Part shown: piece after piece, positions 15,554-24,528 of the stretch
How the letters are laid out: each line of letters begins with the position of its first letter
How positions within the stretch are numbered: position 1 is the first letter of the stretch
Assembly: GCA_963732225.1 (NCBI GenBank)
Contig: CAVSYR010000005.1
Span: forward strand, 310,001-374,000
DNA from: VRUE01 sp963732225
GTDB lineage: Bacteria > Actinomycetota > Thermoleophilia > Solirubrobacterales > 70-9
Reading direction: 5' to 3'
Length of the DNA: 64,000 nt
Position numbers and translations under genes: made by a program
The notes under the pieces: generated by a model
What the model was told of the DNA's origin: nothing
The model's input: only the letters and a program-made list of their open reading frames with translations
Databases searched by the model: none

Positions 15554-16403
15554 TTACACCCGGGCTCGCGCGGCGGCCAACGTATTTACGAGCAGCATTG
15601 CGACTGTCATCGGGCCGACCCCGCCGGGCACCGGGGTGATCGCCGCGGCGAGCTCCGCGGCGGCCTCGAAGTCGACGTCGCCGACCAATCCGTCATCGGT
15701 TCGGTTGATGCCGACGTCGATCACCACCGACCCGGGCTTAATCGCGTCAGCGCCGAGCAGGCGGGGAACGCCGACCGCGGCGACAAGCACGTCGGCCCGA
15801 CGACAGACGCCAGCGAGGTCACGGGTGCGCGAGTGGCACATCGTCACCGTGGCATTGGCCGCCACGAGAAGGCGTGAGACCGGGACACCGACGAGCTTCG
15901 AGCGCCCCACGACCACAGCCTCGACACCCTCGAGCTCGACCCCCTCGTGGCGCAGCAGCTCCATCACGCCGGCCGGGGTACACGAGACCAGGCCCGGCAT
16001 GCCCTGAGCAAGACGACCGGCATTGACCGGGGTCAACCCGTCGACGTCCTTGCCCGGATCGATTGCGGCGACGATTCGGTCCGGATCGATCTGCTCGGGC
16101 ACCGGGAGCTGGACCAGGATCCCATCGACGTCCTGGTCCGCATTCAGCTTTTCGACCAGGGCAAGCAGCTCCTCGCTCGGTCGTCTCGGCGGGCAAGCCG
16201 TGATGGGACGAACGTATGCCGACCTGCTCGCAGGCCCTGTGCTTGCCGGCGACGTAGACCTCGGAGGCGGGATCATCGCCGACGATCACCGTGACCAGCA
16301 CCGGCGCGCGGCCGCGCTCTGCCTCAAAAGCCACGACTTCGGCAGCAACCCGCTCGCGCACCTCGGCGGCGACCGCTTTTCCATCGATGATTCGCACTGA
16401 CAT
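15554..16403 (-). CDS. folD: Methylenetetrahydrofolate dehydrogenase/cyclohydrolase, frame-broken
   Basis: FolD interconverts 5,10-methylene-THF and 10-formyl-THF for one-carbon metabolism. The N-terminal part reads MSVRIIDGKAVAAEVRERV and LVTVIVGDDPASEVYVAGKHRACEQVGI with the catalytic Tyr/Lys. The frame then changes at about 16175..16179. The second part continues EELLALVEKLNADQDVDGILVQLPVP, DVDGLTPVN, CTPAGVMELL, VVGRSKLVGVPVSRLL and PVPGGVGPMTVAMLL, all canonical. Taking out one base restores 282 codons, the normal FolD length. The surplus base lies in ACCGAGCGAG. An essential gene, so either the sequence is wrong or expression needs frameshifting. It is separated from pcrA by five bases and is probably cotranscribed. 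Confidence 0.88.
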
Positions 16404-16408
16404 CGTGC

Positions 16409-18676
16409 CTATCTCCTCCGGATCGGTGCGTAATCGGCCATCAGCTTGCGCTCGCTGCCGTCGGCGGAGAAACGCACGATGACGACGCCCCCGGCCTCGA
16501 CCGCCGTCACAACCCCCTCGCCGAAGCTGGCGTGAACGACGTCGTCACCGGTATGCAATTCCAAGGTCGGCCCGACATCGATCGGAGCCGCCGCATCCTC
16601 GCCCGAGTCCCAGCCGATGCCGGTGGCGGCGCCGGGCGCGCTCGAGTGGCGCTCGGTCAGGTCGGCAGGCAGCTCGTCGATGAAGCGCGAGGGCAGGTTT
16701 CGCTCGGAGCGACCGAAGAGGCTTCGTTCGCGCGCCCAGGTCATGTAGAGGCGCTGGCGGGCGCGGGTGATGCCGACGTAACAGAGTCGCCGCTCCTCCT
16801 CCTCACCCCCCTCTTCCAACGCCCGCATGTGGGGGAAGGCGCCGTCCTCGCAGCCGATGATGAAGACCGTGTCGTACTCCAGACCCTTGGCGTTGTGCAG
16901 GGTCATCAGCGTGACCAACGACTCTTGCTCGCCGTCGACCAAATCGTCCTGCTGGGTGTAGAGGGAGATCTGCTGCAGGTACTCCTCCAGCGGCGGGATT
17001 TCGTTCTCGCCCTCCTGCTCGCGCTCGATGTCGAACTCGGCCGCACCGGCGATCAGCGCCTCGAGGTTCTCGGCCCGGCCCTCGGCCTCGATCGTGCGCT
17101 CCGCTGACAACGCTTCCAGGTAGCCGCTCTCGTTCAGCACCGCCTCCAGCAGGCCCGCGACCGGCCCTTCCTCCTCGGCCCGTTCGCGCAGTCCGGCCAT
17201 CGTCTCGTAGAAGCGACCAACGGCCTTGATCGCGCCGCCGTTCAAACCCGGCACTTCCTCGACCGCCTCGATCACCTCCCAGATCGTCCTGCCGGTGGTG
17301 TTGGCGTGGGAGGCAATTCGGCCCTGCGTCGTGTTGCCGATTCCGCGCCGGGGCGAGTTGACGATGCGGGTGAAGGAGACCTGATCAGCGGGATTGGCGA
17401 GCAGGCTGAGGTAGGCAACCGCGTCCTTGATCTCGGCCCGTTCGTAGAACTTGGTGCCGCCGATCACCTGGTAGGCGACGTCGAAACGGTTGAGCGTGTC
17501 CTCCAGCACCCGGCTCATCGCGTTGGTCCGGTAGAAGACGGCGACGTCCTCGCGCTTGACCCCGTCCTCCTCGGCGAGGCGCTCGATCTCCCCCGCGACC
17601 CAGCGTGCCTCCTCATGCTCATCCGAGAGCTCCGAGAGTCGCACCGGCTCACCGCCGGTGATCTCGGTCCAGAGCTGCTTCGGCCGCCGCTCGCGGTTGC
17701 GCTCGACCACGGCGTTGGCGGCGGAGAGGATCGTCTGCGTCGAGCGGTAGTTCTGCTCGAGCTTGACCACCTCTGCCTCGGGGAAGTCGCGCTCGAAGTC
17801 GAGGATGTTGCGGATGTCGGCGTGGCGGAAGCCGTAGATCGACTGGTCCTCGTCGCCGACCACCATCAGGTTGCCGTGATCTTCGGTGAGCAGCTGCAGG
17901 AGCCGGTACTGGGCGTGATTGGTGTCCTGGTACTCGTCGACGAGGACGTGGCGGAAGGTGCGACGCCAACGCTCGCGCGCATCCTCGGACAGTTCCAAGA
18001 CGTTGACCGTGCGCACCAGCAGGTCGTCGAAGTCCATCGCGTTGGCTTTCAGCATCCGTTTCTCATAGAGCGGATACAGATCCGCGACCACTTCCTCGAA
18101 AGGGTTGCCTTCGACAGGGGCGTAGGCATCCGCGTCCACCAACTTGTTCTTGGCGCCTGAAATCTGCGCTCGAATCGAACGCGGCGGGTAGCGTTTCGGG
18201 TCGATGCCGAGCTCGGTCATGCAGCGTTTGAGCATGCGCAGCGAGTCCGACTCGTCGTAGATCGTGAAGGTGCGGGCGTAGCCGAGCTTCTCGGCGTCGG
18301 CGCGCAGCATTCGCGCGCAGGCGGAGTGGAAGGTGGTCACCCACATCGCCCGCACCGAGCGGCCGATCAGCGACCCAACCCGCTCGCGCATCTCACTCGC
18401 CGCCTTGTTGGTGAAGGTGATCGCGAGGATCTCACCGGGGCGCGCCGCGCCGGTCGCCAGCAGGTAGGCGATGCGGTGGGTCAACACCCGGGTCTTGCCC
18501 GAGCCGGCGCCAGCGAGGACCAGCAGTGGGCCCTCGCCGTGGACTACGGCCTGCCGCTGGGGCTCATTGAGCCCGGCGAGCAGGCGCTCAGCACGATCGG
18601 CACCGGCTTCGATCGGGGCGCCACCGGCAGCTTCCGCGCCCTGCCCAGGGGTCTCGAACTCACTCTGGAGGGTCAC
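16409..18676 (-). CDS. pcrA: UvrD/PcrA-type superfamily 1 DNA helicase
   Basis: A 755-residue 3'-5' DNA helicase for repair and replication restart. All SF1A motifs are present: LNEPQRQAV (Q motif), GAGSGKTRVLTHRI (Walker A), ITFTNKAASEMRERV, LVDEYQDTNHAQY (Walker B), VGDEDQSIYGFRHAD, LEQNYRST, VTLMTLHNAKGLEYDTVFI and YVGITRARQRLYMTWA. The C-terminal 55 residues (DDVVHASFGEGVVTAVE) form the Tudor-like tail that lets PcrA bind RNA polymerase. It lies just upstream of folD on the same strand. The first ATG at 18676 precedes an extra Gly/Ala-rich stretch, so a slightly later start is possible. Confidence 0.93.
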   Translation of the reverse strand: MTLQSEFETPGQGAEAAGGAPIEAGADRAERLLAGLNEPQRQAVVHGEGPLLVLAGAGSGKTRVLTHRIAYLLATGAARPGEILAITFTNKAASEMRERVGSLIGRSVRAMWVTTFHSACARMLRADAEKLGYARTFTIYDESDSLRMLKRCMTELGIDPKRYPPRSIRAQISGAKNKLVDADAYAPVEGNPFEEVVADLYPLYEKRMLKANAMDFDDLLVRTVNVLELSEDARERWRRTFRHVLVDEYQDTNHAQYRLLQLLTEDHGNLMVVGDEDQSIYGFRHADIRNILDFERDFPEAEVVKLEQNYRSTQTILSAANAVVERNRERRPKQLWTEITGGEPVRLSELSDEHEEARWVAGEIERLAEEDGVKREDVAVFYRTNAMSRVLEDTLNRFDVAYQVIGGTKFYERAEIKDAVAYLSLLANPADQVSFTRIVNSPRRGIGNTTQGRIASHANTTGRTIWEVIEAVEEVPGLNGGAIKAVGRFYETMAGLRERAEEEGPVAGLLEAVLNESGYLEALSAERTIEAEGRAENLEALIAGAAEFDIEREQEGENEIPPLEEYLQQISLYTQQDDLVDGEQESLVTLMTLHNAKGLEYDTVFIIGCEDGAFPHMRALEEGGEEEERRLCYVGITRARQRLYMTWARERSLFGRSERNLPSRFIDELPADLTERHSSAPGAATGIGWDSGEDAAAPIDVGPTLELHTGDDVVHASFGEGVVTAVEAGGVVIVRFSADGSERKLMADYAPIRRR

Positions 18677-18715
18677 CCGCCGAGCATAGCCAGGAGCTCG
18701 GCGGGCGATGAGGGC

Positions 18716-19312
18716 TCAGCCTTCTTCTTTAAAGCAGCTCCCTGCCAGTTCTTCGAAGCCTTCGGTCGTTCCGCTGATCAGGGCCGCTTCGAGCTTGGCC
18801 TGGGGCGCTTTTTCGAAGTCGTCGACGATGCAGGAGGCCAGGCTCTTGCTCACTTCTTTGGACTTGGCAAATTCTTCTTCGAAGGTCTTGACCACCGTCG
18901 CCTGGTCGAACTTGGCGAAGCCGGTGAGTTGGTCGAGCTTCCACTGGTCGCCTTCCTGGACCAGGGCAACTTCCACTTCCTGGCCGCCCAGACTGCCTCC
19001 GGTGAGTGCAACGTCGGCGGTTGCCTTGGAGCCGTCGACTTCGATGTTCGAGGTGGCGGCGGTATTGGCGCCGCTTCCTTCAGAAGCTTCCTTTTCGCAC
19101 GTCTTGACCGCTTCGGCGCCTTCGCTTCGGGAGGTCTGTTCCATGAATTTCTGCGTGTTGTACTTCTTGCAGTCGGCCGGTTTAGTGCTCTTGGCCGACG
19201 CTTCAATCGCAGCTTCGATTTCGCCTTCGTCGCTGTTGCCGCTGCCGCAGGCAGCGAGGGCGAAGACGGAGACGATCAGCAGGCAGGGAAGAACGAGACG
19301 GCGCATGAGCAA
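18716..19312 (-). CDS. Secreted lipoprotein, paralogue of 19363 gene
   Basis: A 198-residue predicted lipoprotein: signal sequence MRRLVLPCLLIVSVFALAAC with lipobox LAAC, followed by an acidic, Lys/Glu-rich domain. Conserved pieces shared with its neighbour are EGEIE.AIEA, ADC.K, a middle TSNIE...ATADVA.TGG...GQEVEVAL and GQWKL...TGF.KFD. The middle resembles the beta-sheet of NTF2-like or Mce-associated lipoproteins, but I do not recognise the family firmly. Base composition is lower in GC than pcrA. It lies tandem with a second copy, separated by 50 bases. Function unknown; a surface or cell-wall role is plausible. Confidence 0.65.
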   Translation of the reverse strand: MLMRRLVLPCLLIVSVFALAACGSGNSDEGEIEAAIEASAKSTKPADCKKYNTQKFMEQTSRSEGAEAVKTCEKEASEGSGANTAATSNIEVDGSKATADVALTGGSLGGQEVEVALVQEGDQWKLDQLTGFAKFDQATVVKTFEEEFAKSKEVSKSLASCIVDDFEKAPQAKLEAALISGTTEGFEELAGSCFKEEG

Positions 19313-19362
19313 GGCAATCCTTTCGCGAAGGGACCGGGCTGGAAGGAATAGCGCAGGCTACT

Positions 19363-19998
19363 TCAGCCACCGGCTGATGAGCAGTCTTCGGTCAGTTCTT
19401 CGAACTCATCGGTGGTCGGGCTCAGCAGCACTTCTTCGAACTTCGACTGCGGGGCTTCTTCAAGTGACTTGGTGATGCAGGCAGCAAGACCTTTGCTCAC
19501 TTCGCTCGACGGTTCGGCGAGACCCGTTTCAAGCTCTTCGATTGCCTTGGCCTCGTCGAACTTGACAAAGCCGGTGATCTCATTGAGCTTCCACTGGCCG
19601 TTCTGCTTTTCGAGAGCGACTTCAACTTCCTGCCCGTCGAATTCGCCACCGGTAAACGCGACGTCGGCCGTAGCCCTCGGGTTCAAGCTTTCGATCTCGA
19701 TGTTGGAGGTACTGACGCTGTCAGCGGCCTTGCCTTCACGCGCTTCCCGCTTGCAAGTGTCGAGGGCATCGAAGCCTTCTTCCTGCGTGTCCTGTTCGAG
19801 GAAATGCGGCGTGACCAGCTTGCCGCAATCCGCCGGATTGCTATCGGTCGCGAAGGCTTCGATCGCTTCCTTGATTTCGCCTTCTTCTCCGCTGCTCCCA
19901 CCGCATGCCGCGAGCGCTAGGGCGGACAGGATCAGGACACAGGGAAGAAGCAGCGGACGCTTGCGCAGGTGGGCTCTTTTGAAAAGTGGACTAATCAC
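19363..19998 (-). CDS. Secreted lipoprotein, paralogue of 18716 gene
   Basis: About 200 residues, a tandem paralogue of the previous lipoprotein. It has the signal RKRPLLLPCVLILSALALAAC with lipobox LAAC, then EGEIKEAIEAF, TSNIEIES, ATADVAFTGGEFDGQEVEVAL, GQWKLNEITGFVKFDEA and a Cys near the C terminus. No ATG lies at the right place. I chose the GTG at 19998, which gives a 211-residue precursor; a CTG at 19968 would give a more usual signal peptide. The very long frame to 20214 overlaps cysE and is rejected. The acidic domain and paired arrangement match those of its neighbour. Function unknown. Confidence 0.62.
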   Translation of the reverse strand: MISPLFKRAHLRKRPLLLPCVLILSALALAACGGSSGEEGEIKEAIEAFATDSNPADCGKLVTPHFLEQDTQEEGFDALDTCKREAREGKAADSVSTSNIEIESLNPRATADVAFTGGEFDGQEVEVALEKQNGQWKLNEITGFVKFDEAKAIEELETGLAEPSSEVSKGLAACITKSLEEAPQSKFEEVLLSPTTDEFEELTEDCSSAGG

Positions 19999-20014
19999 GC
20001 AGCCGCAGAGTACT

Positions 20015-20745
20015 TCAGCCGCCAGCTGAAGAACGGCCGGTGCGCTCGCGCAGCTCGCTTGCCGCGTCACCGTCGGCGGCCGCCTCGGCGCCGTCGAGCT
20101 CGGCCAGCCGCCGCTCCAGCTCGGCGATCCGCTGCGAGAGCGATTTGATCGCCTCGGCAATCGGGTCGGGCAGGTGGATCCAGTCGGCATCGGGCCCCTC
20201 GACCCGTTTGCCATCGACTTTGACCGGATGACCGGGATTGCCGACCACCGTGGCGCCGGGCGGCACGTCCTCGATCACGACCGTGTTGGCGCCGATCTTG
20301 GCGCCGTCGCCGACCGCGATCGGGCCGAGCAGCTTGGCGCCCGAGCCGACGGTGACGTTGTCGCCCAGGGTCGGATGGCGCTTGCCACGCTGGAAACCGG
20401 TGCCGCCCAGCGTCACCCCCTGGTAGAGCGTCACCCGCTCGCCGATCTCAGCCGTCTCGCCGACCACGACGCCTGAGCCGTGGTCGATGAAGAACTCACG
20501 GCCAATACTCGCCGCCGGGTGGATCTCGACCCCGGTCACGGAGCGCGTCAGGTAGGCGAGCACCCGGGGCGCGATCGGCACGCCGGCCTCGAGCAGCGCG
20601 TGCGCGAGGCGGTGGGCAAGCAGCGCCTGCACGCCACCCCAGCTGAGCAGGATCTCCAGGCTGGAGACTTCCTGCGCGGCGGGATCGCGATCGCGGGCCG
20701 CGGCGACGTCGGCGCGCACCTCGATCACCAGCCTCTTCCAGCGGT

Positions 20746-20749
<4 letters not shown>
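20015..20749 (-). CDS. cysE: Serine O-acetyltransferase
   Basis: A 244-residue acetyltransferase that makes O-acetylserine from serine and acetyl-CoA, the first step of cysteine synthesis. An N-terminal helical region (to about residue 65) is followed by left-handed beta-helix hexapeptide repeats with the typical GVEIHPAASIGREFFIDHGSGVVVGETA, GVTLGGTG and KRHPTLGDNVTVGSGAKLLG. The C terminus is longer than usual, with a coiled-coil-like segment (residues about 185-225), and lacks an obvious terminal Ile for docking into CysK. The ATG overlaps the cysK stop by four bases, so the two genes are coupled. Confidence 0.92.
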
Positions 20750-21669
<920 letters not shown>

Positions 21670-21674
21670 GTGTC

Positions 21675-21890
21675 TTAGGCGGCCGTAAGCGGCTGGTCGG
21701 TCAGCGTCGCCGTCGCAACGTGCAGCGGTCCGCCCTGCCCACTCTCATCAGCCAAGTAGAGGGCGACACCCTCTTGCAAAGACTCGAACAACTCGTCCAA
21801 GGTGTCGCCGGAAGCAAAGCAGCCGGGTAGCCCTGGAACGTCAGCCCAGTAGCTGCCTTCCTCGATATGAATGCGAGCGGTCAACTCCAT
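21675..21890 (-). CDS. hicB: HicB-family antitoxin
   Basis: A 71-residue HicB-like protein with the partial RNase H-like fold typical of type II antitoxins: ARIHIEEGSYWADVPGLPGCFASGDTLDELFESLQEGVALYL. The usual C-terminal DNA-binding part is short or absent. The ATG at 21890 follows a purine-rich GAGGGGG. Directly upstream lies a degraded hicA, so the pair was probably once a HicAB module. It sits six bases upstream of cysK and could be cotranscribed with it. Confidence 0.78.
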   Translation of the reverse strand: MELTARIHIEEGSYWADVPGLPGCFASGDTLDELFESLQEGVALYLADESGQGGPLHVATATLTDQPLTAA

Positions 21891-21903
21891 TGGTTAATCC
21901 CCC

Positions 21904-22092
21904 TCATTGTAGGCCCGCTTGCTTGAGAATCGAACTGGCCAGCCCCCGGTGATAGTCGCGGCCCTTGTGCTGCGGGAGCGTAATTGGACGGGCCCGGGCC
22001 GGATCATCTTGACTTGGTGCCTCCCACCGCGAACCTGCGTCCAGCCGTTTTCCCCCGCTAAGCAGCGGGACGACCGAGCTCTCCCTCTTTAT
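21904..22092 (-). pseudogene. hicA: hicA mRNA interferase toxin remnant, frame-broken twice
   Basis: Read on the minus strand, three pieces of a HicA toxin appear in two frames. A leading piece (about 22040..22075) is in frame with the terminal piece, which reads RPITLPQHKGRDYHRGLASSILKQAGLQ and a stop at 21904. The middle reads GENGWTQVRGGRHQVKMIRPG in another frame and holds the catalytic His region. The breaks fall near a G-run and A-run at about 22050 and near a GGCCCGGGCCCG stretch at about 21985. No standard start is present. The terminal stop lies 13 bases before hicB, as in intact hicAB. Decay or two compensating sequence errors are both possible. Confidence 0.6.
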
Positions 22093-22103
22093 GCGCTCCC
22101 GGC

Positions 22104-22502
22104 CTAGATGAAGTACATGCCGCTGCCGGCGGCCTCGGCCTCGCGGCGGGCGATTTCGGCGATCGTGGTCTGGCCGAAGACCTTGCGCAGGGCGGTGACG
22201 CCCTCGGCCCAGATGCCGCCGGCCTCGTCGGCCTCCTGGCCGACCTTGCCGTCGAGTGCCTGCACTACCTCGAGCACCGAGATCTCCTCGGCCGGGCGCG
22301 AGAGCGTGTAGCCGCCGCGCATGCCGCGGTGGCTGGTCAGCAGGCCGGCGCGGCGCAGGGTCGAGAAGAGCTGCTCGAGGAACTGCTCGGGGATGTCGCG
22401 GCGCTCGGCCAGCTCCTTGATCGGCACCGGGCGCTCGCCCGAGCGTGCCAGCTCGGCCATCGCAACCACCGCATAGCGCGACTTCGAGGTGATCGAGATC
22501 AC
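22104..22502 (-). CDS. Rrf2-family transcriptional regulator (CymR-like, no cysteines)
   Basis: A 132-residue winged-helix regulator. It starts MISITSKSRYAVVAMAELA, followed by the recognition region PIKELAERRDIPEQFLEQLFSTLRRAGLLTSHRGMRGGYTLSR, then a dimerisation helix and a C-terminal extension. The three Cys that hold the Fe-S cluster in IscR or NsrR are missing, in fact the protein has no Cys at all, so it is unlikely to be an iron-sulfur sensor. The hicAB remnant, cysK and cysE lie downstream on the same strand. Together with the missing cluster this points to a CymR-like cysteine-metabolism regulator (inference). Confidence 0.82.
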   Translation of the reverse strand: MISITSKSRYAVVAMAELARSGERPVPIKELAERRDIPEQFLEQLFSTLRRAGLLTSHRGMRGGYTLSRPAEEISVLEVVQALDGKVGQEADEAGGIWAEGVTALRKVFGQTTIAEIARREAEAAGSGMYFI

Positions 22503-22604
22503 AAGGGCTTTCTACCGCACTGCCCGGACTGGGTTAGGATCGGCCGCAGGGCTCCAGGGCTGACGATGGAGCCATCGCCGAACACCTAGATATCGGAACC
22601 GGTC

Positions 22605-23228
22605 CTGAGCGAGCGTCCACAGTGCCTTGTCGTCGATGGTCACCCGATCGTCCGGATCGGCGTGCGCCGAGCGCTGCAGGATCGCTTCGAGTGCCAGGAG
22701 GCGGCCAGCCGCGAGGAAGCAGTCGACCTGGTGCGCGACGTCGGCAGCATCGACGTCGCGATCATCGATATGCGGCGCCACCCCGACCGCACCAGCCCGA
22801 GCCCGCTCGGCGCCACCGAGACGATCCGGATCATGCTCAAGTCCGAACCCGGGCTGGGCATCGTCGCCCACGGCGAGCGCGCCGAGCGCCACCTGGCCAG
22901 CGCCGCGATGCAGGCGGGCGCCAGCGCCTACATCTCGCGCACGGCCAGCACCGAGCTGCTCCTGCACGCCGCCCAGGCTGCCCTCGCGCAGGAACGCTTC
23001 ATCGACCCGGCCGTGCCGCCCCGCGGCAGTCGCGGCAAGCTGACCAAGCGCCAGCGCGAAATCCTCCAGCTGCTCGCCAACGGCGAATCGACCACGGTCG
23101 CGGCCCGCGAGCTCGACCTCAGCGAGGAAACGATCAAGACTCACACCAAGAACGCCTTTGCCCGGCTCGGCGCCCGCAACCGGACCCACGCTGTGGCGAT
23201 CGCGCTGCGCGAGTCGCTGATCGAGTAG
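22605..23228 (+). CDS. Response regulator, receiver plus LuxR-type HTH (NarL family)
   Basis: About 207 residues. The receiver domain starts with CLVVDGHPIVRIGVRRALQ, has a putative phospho-acceptor Asp in VAIIDMRR (about residue 54) and ends near residue 130. The C-terminal LuxR helix-turn-helix reads LTKRQREILQLLANGESTTVAARELDLSEETIKTHTKNAFARLG. The receiver has a single acidic residue where most have a pair, so phosphorylation may be weak or absent. No ATG, GTG or TTG lies at the domain start: an in-frame TAG at 22587 and CTG at 22605 bracket the possible start, and the GTG at 22662 would cut off beta-strand 1. I chose CTG. No sensor kinase is adjacent. The next gene is convergent and also ends in a LuxR domain. 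Confidence 0.75.
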   Translation: MSERPQCLVVDGHPIVRIGVRRALQDRFECQEAASREEAVDLVRDVGSIDVAIIDMRRHPDRTSPSPLGATETIRIMLKSEPGLGIVAHGERAERHLASAAMQAGASAYISRTASTELLLHAAQAALAQERFIDPAVPPRGSRGKLTKRQREILQLLANGESTTVAARELDLSEETIKTHTKNAFARLGARNRTHAVAIALRESLIE

Positions 23229-23315
23229 CCGCCCCCGGACGCGGGAGGGCAGGCGCGAGATCGCCGGTGGTTATGAGCGCGCCTGCCCGGGAGCAGAGGA
23301 GGCGGCGCCTGGTTC

Positions 23316-24398
23316 CTAGATCCAGCCGCGGTCGCGCGCGGTGAGGACTGCCTGGGCGCGATCGACGGCGCCGATCTTGCCGTAGACGTTGTGCAGGTGG
23401 GTGCGGATGGTCGAGACCGAGAGCTGCATCTCACCGGCGATCTGCTTGTAGACCATGCCCTCGGAGAGGTGGCGCAGGACGTCGAGCTCGCGGGCCGAGA
23501 GCGGACAGGGCTCGGAGATACGCGAGACGTCATTGCGGGCGTAAGGAAGCTGGTACAGCAGGTCGCGCAGGGCGTCGGGGCTGAGGCCACAGCGCTTGGC
23601 CGAGGCGTGCAGGCGCTCCGGCGAGACCGCCTCTCCCTGGCTGTAGTGGGCGACCATGTCGGCGGTCCCAACCAGGGCGGCAAGGCCGTCGGCGTCATCG
23701 GCATGGTGGCGCTCGATCGAGACCGCGATCCGCTGCGGCAAGCTCCAGCGTCTCGCCAACACCCCGCCGACCAGGGCGTGATCGATGCCAAGCCGGTCGC
23801 GTTCCTCGCGCAGGCGCTGCTCGGGAGTTCGCGAGAGGACGTCGAAATGACCGCGGTCACCGGGGTGGAGATTGGCGATCACCAAGCGGCCGATGTCGTG
23901 CAGCAGCGAGGCGACGGCAAGTTCGTCGCGGTCCTCCCAGCCGATCGCACGACCGATCTCGTCAGCCGCCTGCTGAGTTGCGAGGGCGTGGACGCGAAAG
24001 CGCTCTGGGCGCATCTCGCGGCCGCCGTTGGTCTCGAAGAAGTCGAAGACCGGCGCGGTGCCGGCGATCGCGAGCACGCCTGAAGGCTTGAGGATGTCGA
24101 TCGCCGCGGGGACCGAGCCGATGCTGGCCACGGGCGAGCTGGAGCGGTTGGCAAAGCGCAGTACGGCGATCGCCAGACCGACGTCGGCCTCAACCGCCTC
24201 GACCAGGTCGCCGATGCGACTGGTCTCCGCTGTGGCGGCCCGCATCACGCGGGCTCGCGACTCGAGCAGCACCGGGAACTTCTCCACGGCCTCGAAGGCG
24301 GCGGCGAGGCGGGCACCGGGCGCGGGCCTGCCGCTGGCGTCTTTGCCGGCGGCACCCGGCTTGGCCTTGCCGTTGGTATGGGGCTTGGTGGTCTCCAT
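23316..24398 (-). CDS. HDOD/HD domain-LuxR HTH fusion regulator
   Basis: A 360-residue protein. After a flexible basic N terminus comes an HDOD domain (about residues 35-270) with DLVEAVEADVGLAIAVLRFAN, the HD signature ASLLHDIGRLVIA and RHHADD; the His-Asp pair is intact. A C-terminal LuxR helix-turn-helix (LSARELDVLRHLSEGMVYKQIAGEMQLSVSTIRTHLHNVYGKIGA) follows. HDOD domains act in signalling, often without nucleotide hydrolysis. Fused to LuxR they probably form a one-component regulator (inference). I chose the ATG at 24398; a GTG at 24443 is also open. The gene is convergent with the preceding response regulator. Confidence 0.82.
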   Translation of the reverse strand: METTKPHTNGKAKPGAAGKDASGRPAPGARLAAAFEAVEKFPVLLESRARVMRAATAETSRIGDLVEAVEADVGLAIAVLRFANRSSSPVASIGSVPAAIDILKPSGVLAIAGTAPVFDFFETNGGREMRPERFRVHALATQQAADEIGRAIGWEDRDELAVASLLHDIGRLVIANLHPGDRGHFDVLSRTPEQRLREERDRLGIDHALVGGVLARRWSLPQRIAVSIERHHADDADGLAALVGTADMVAHYSQGEAVSPERLHASAKRCGLSPDALRDLLYQLPYARNDVSRISEPCPLSARELDVLRHLSEGMVYKQIAGEMQLSVSTIRTHLHNVYGKIGAVDRAQAVLTARDRGWI

Positions 24399-24528
24399 GG
24401 CGAGAAATGTCCTCGACTGCCTCATCGGCAGCGAAGGACGCACGGTTTAGCCCGACCATCCACAAAATTAAGGTGCAGAAAGGCGCCATCTGTCCATTTA
24501 GGTGGATTCCAGCGGTTTTGCTTGTCCG

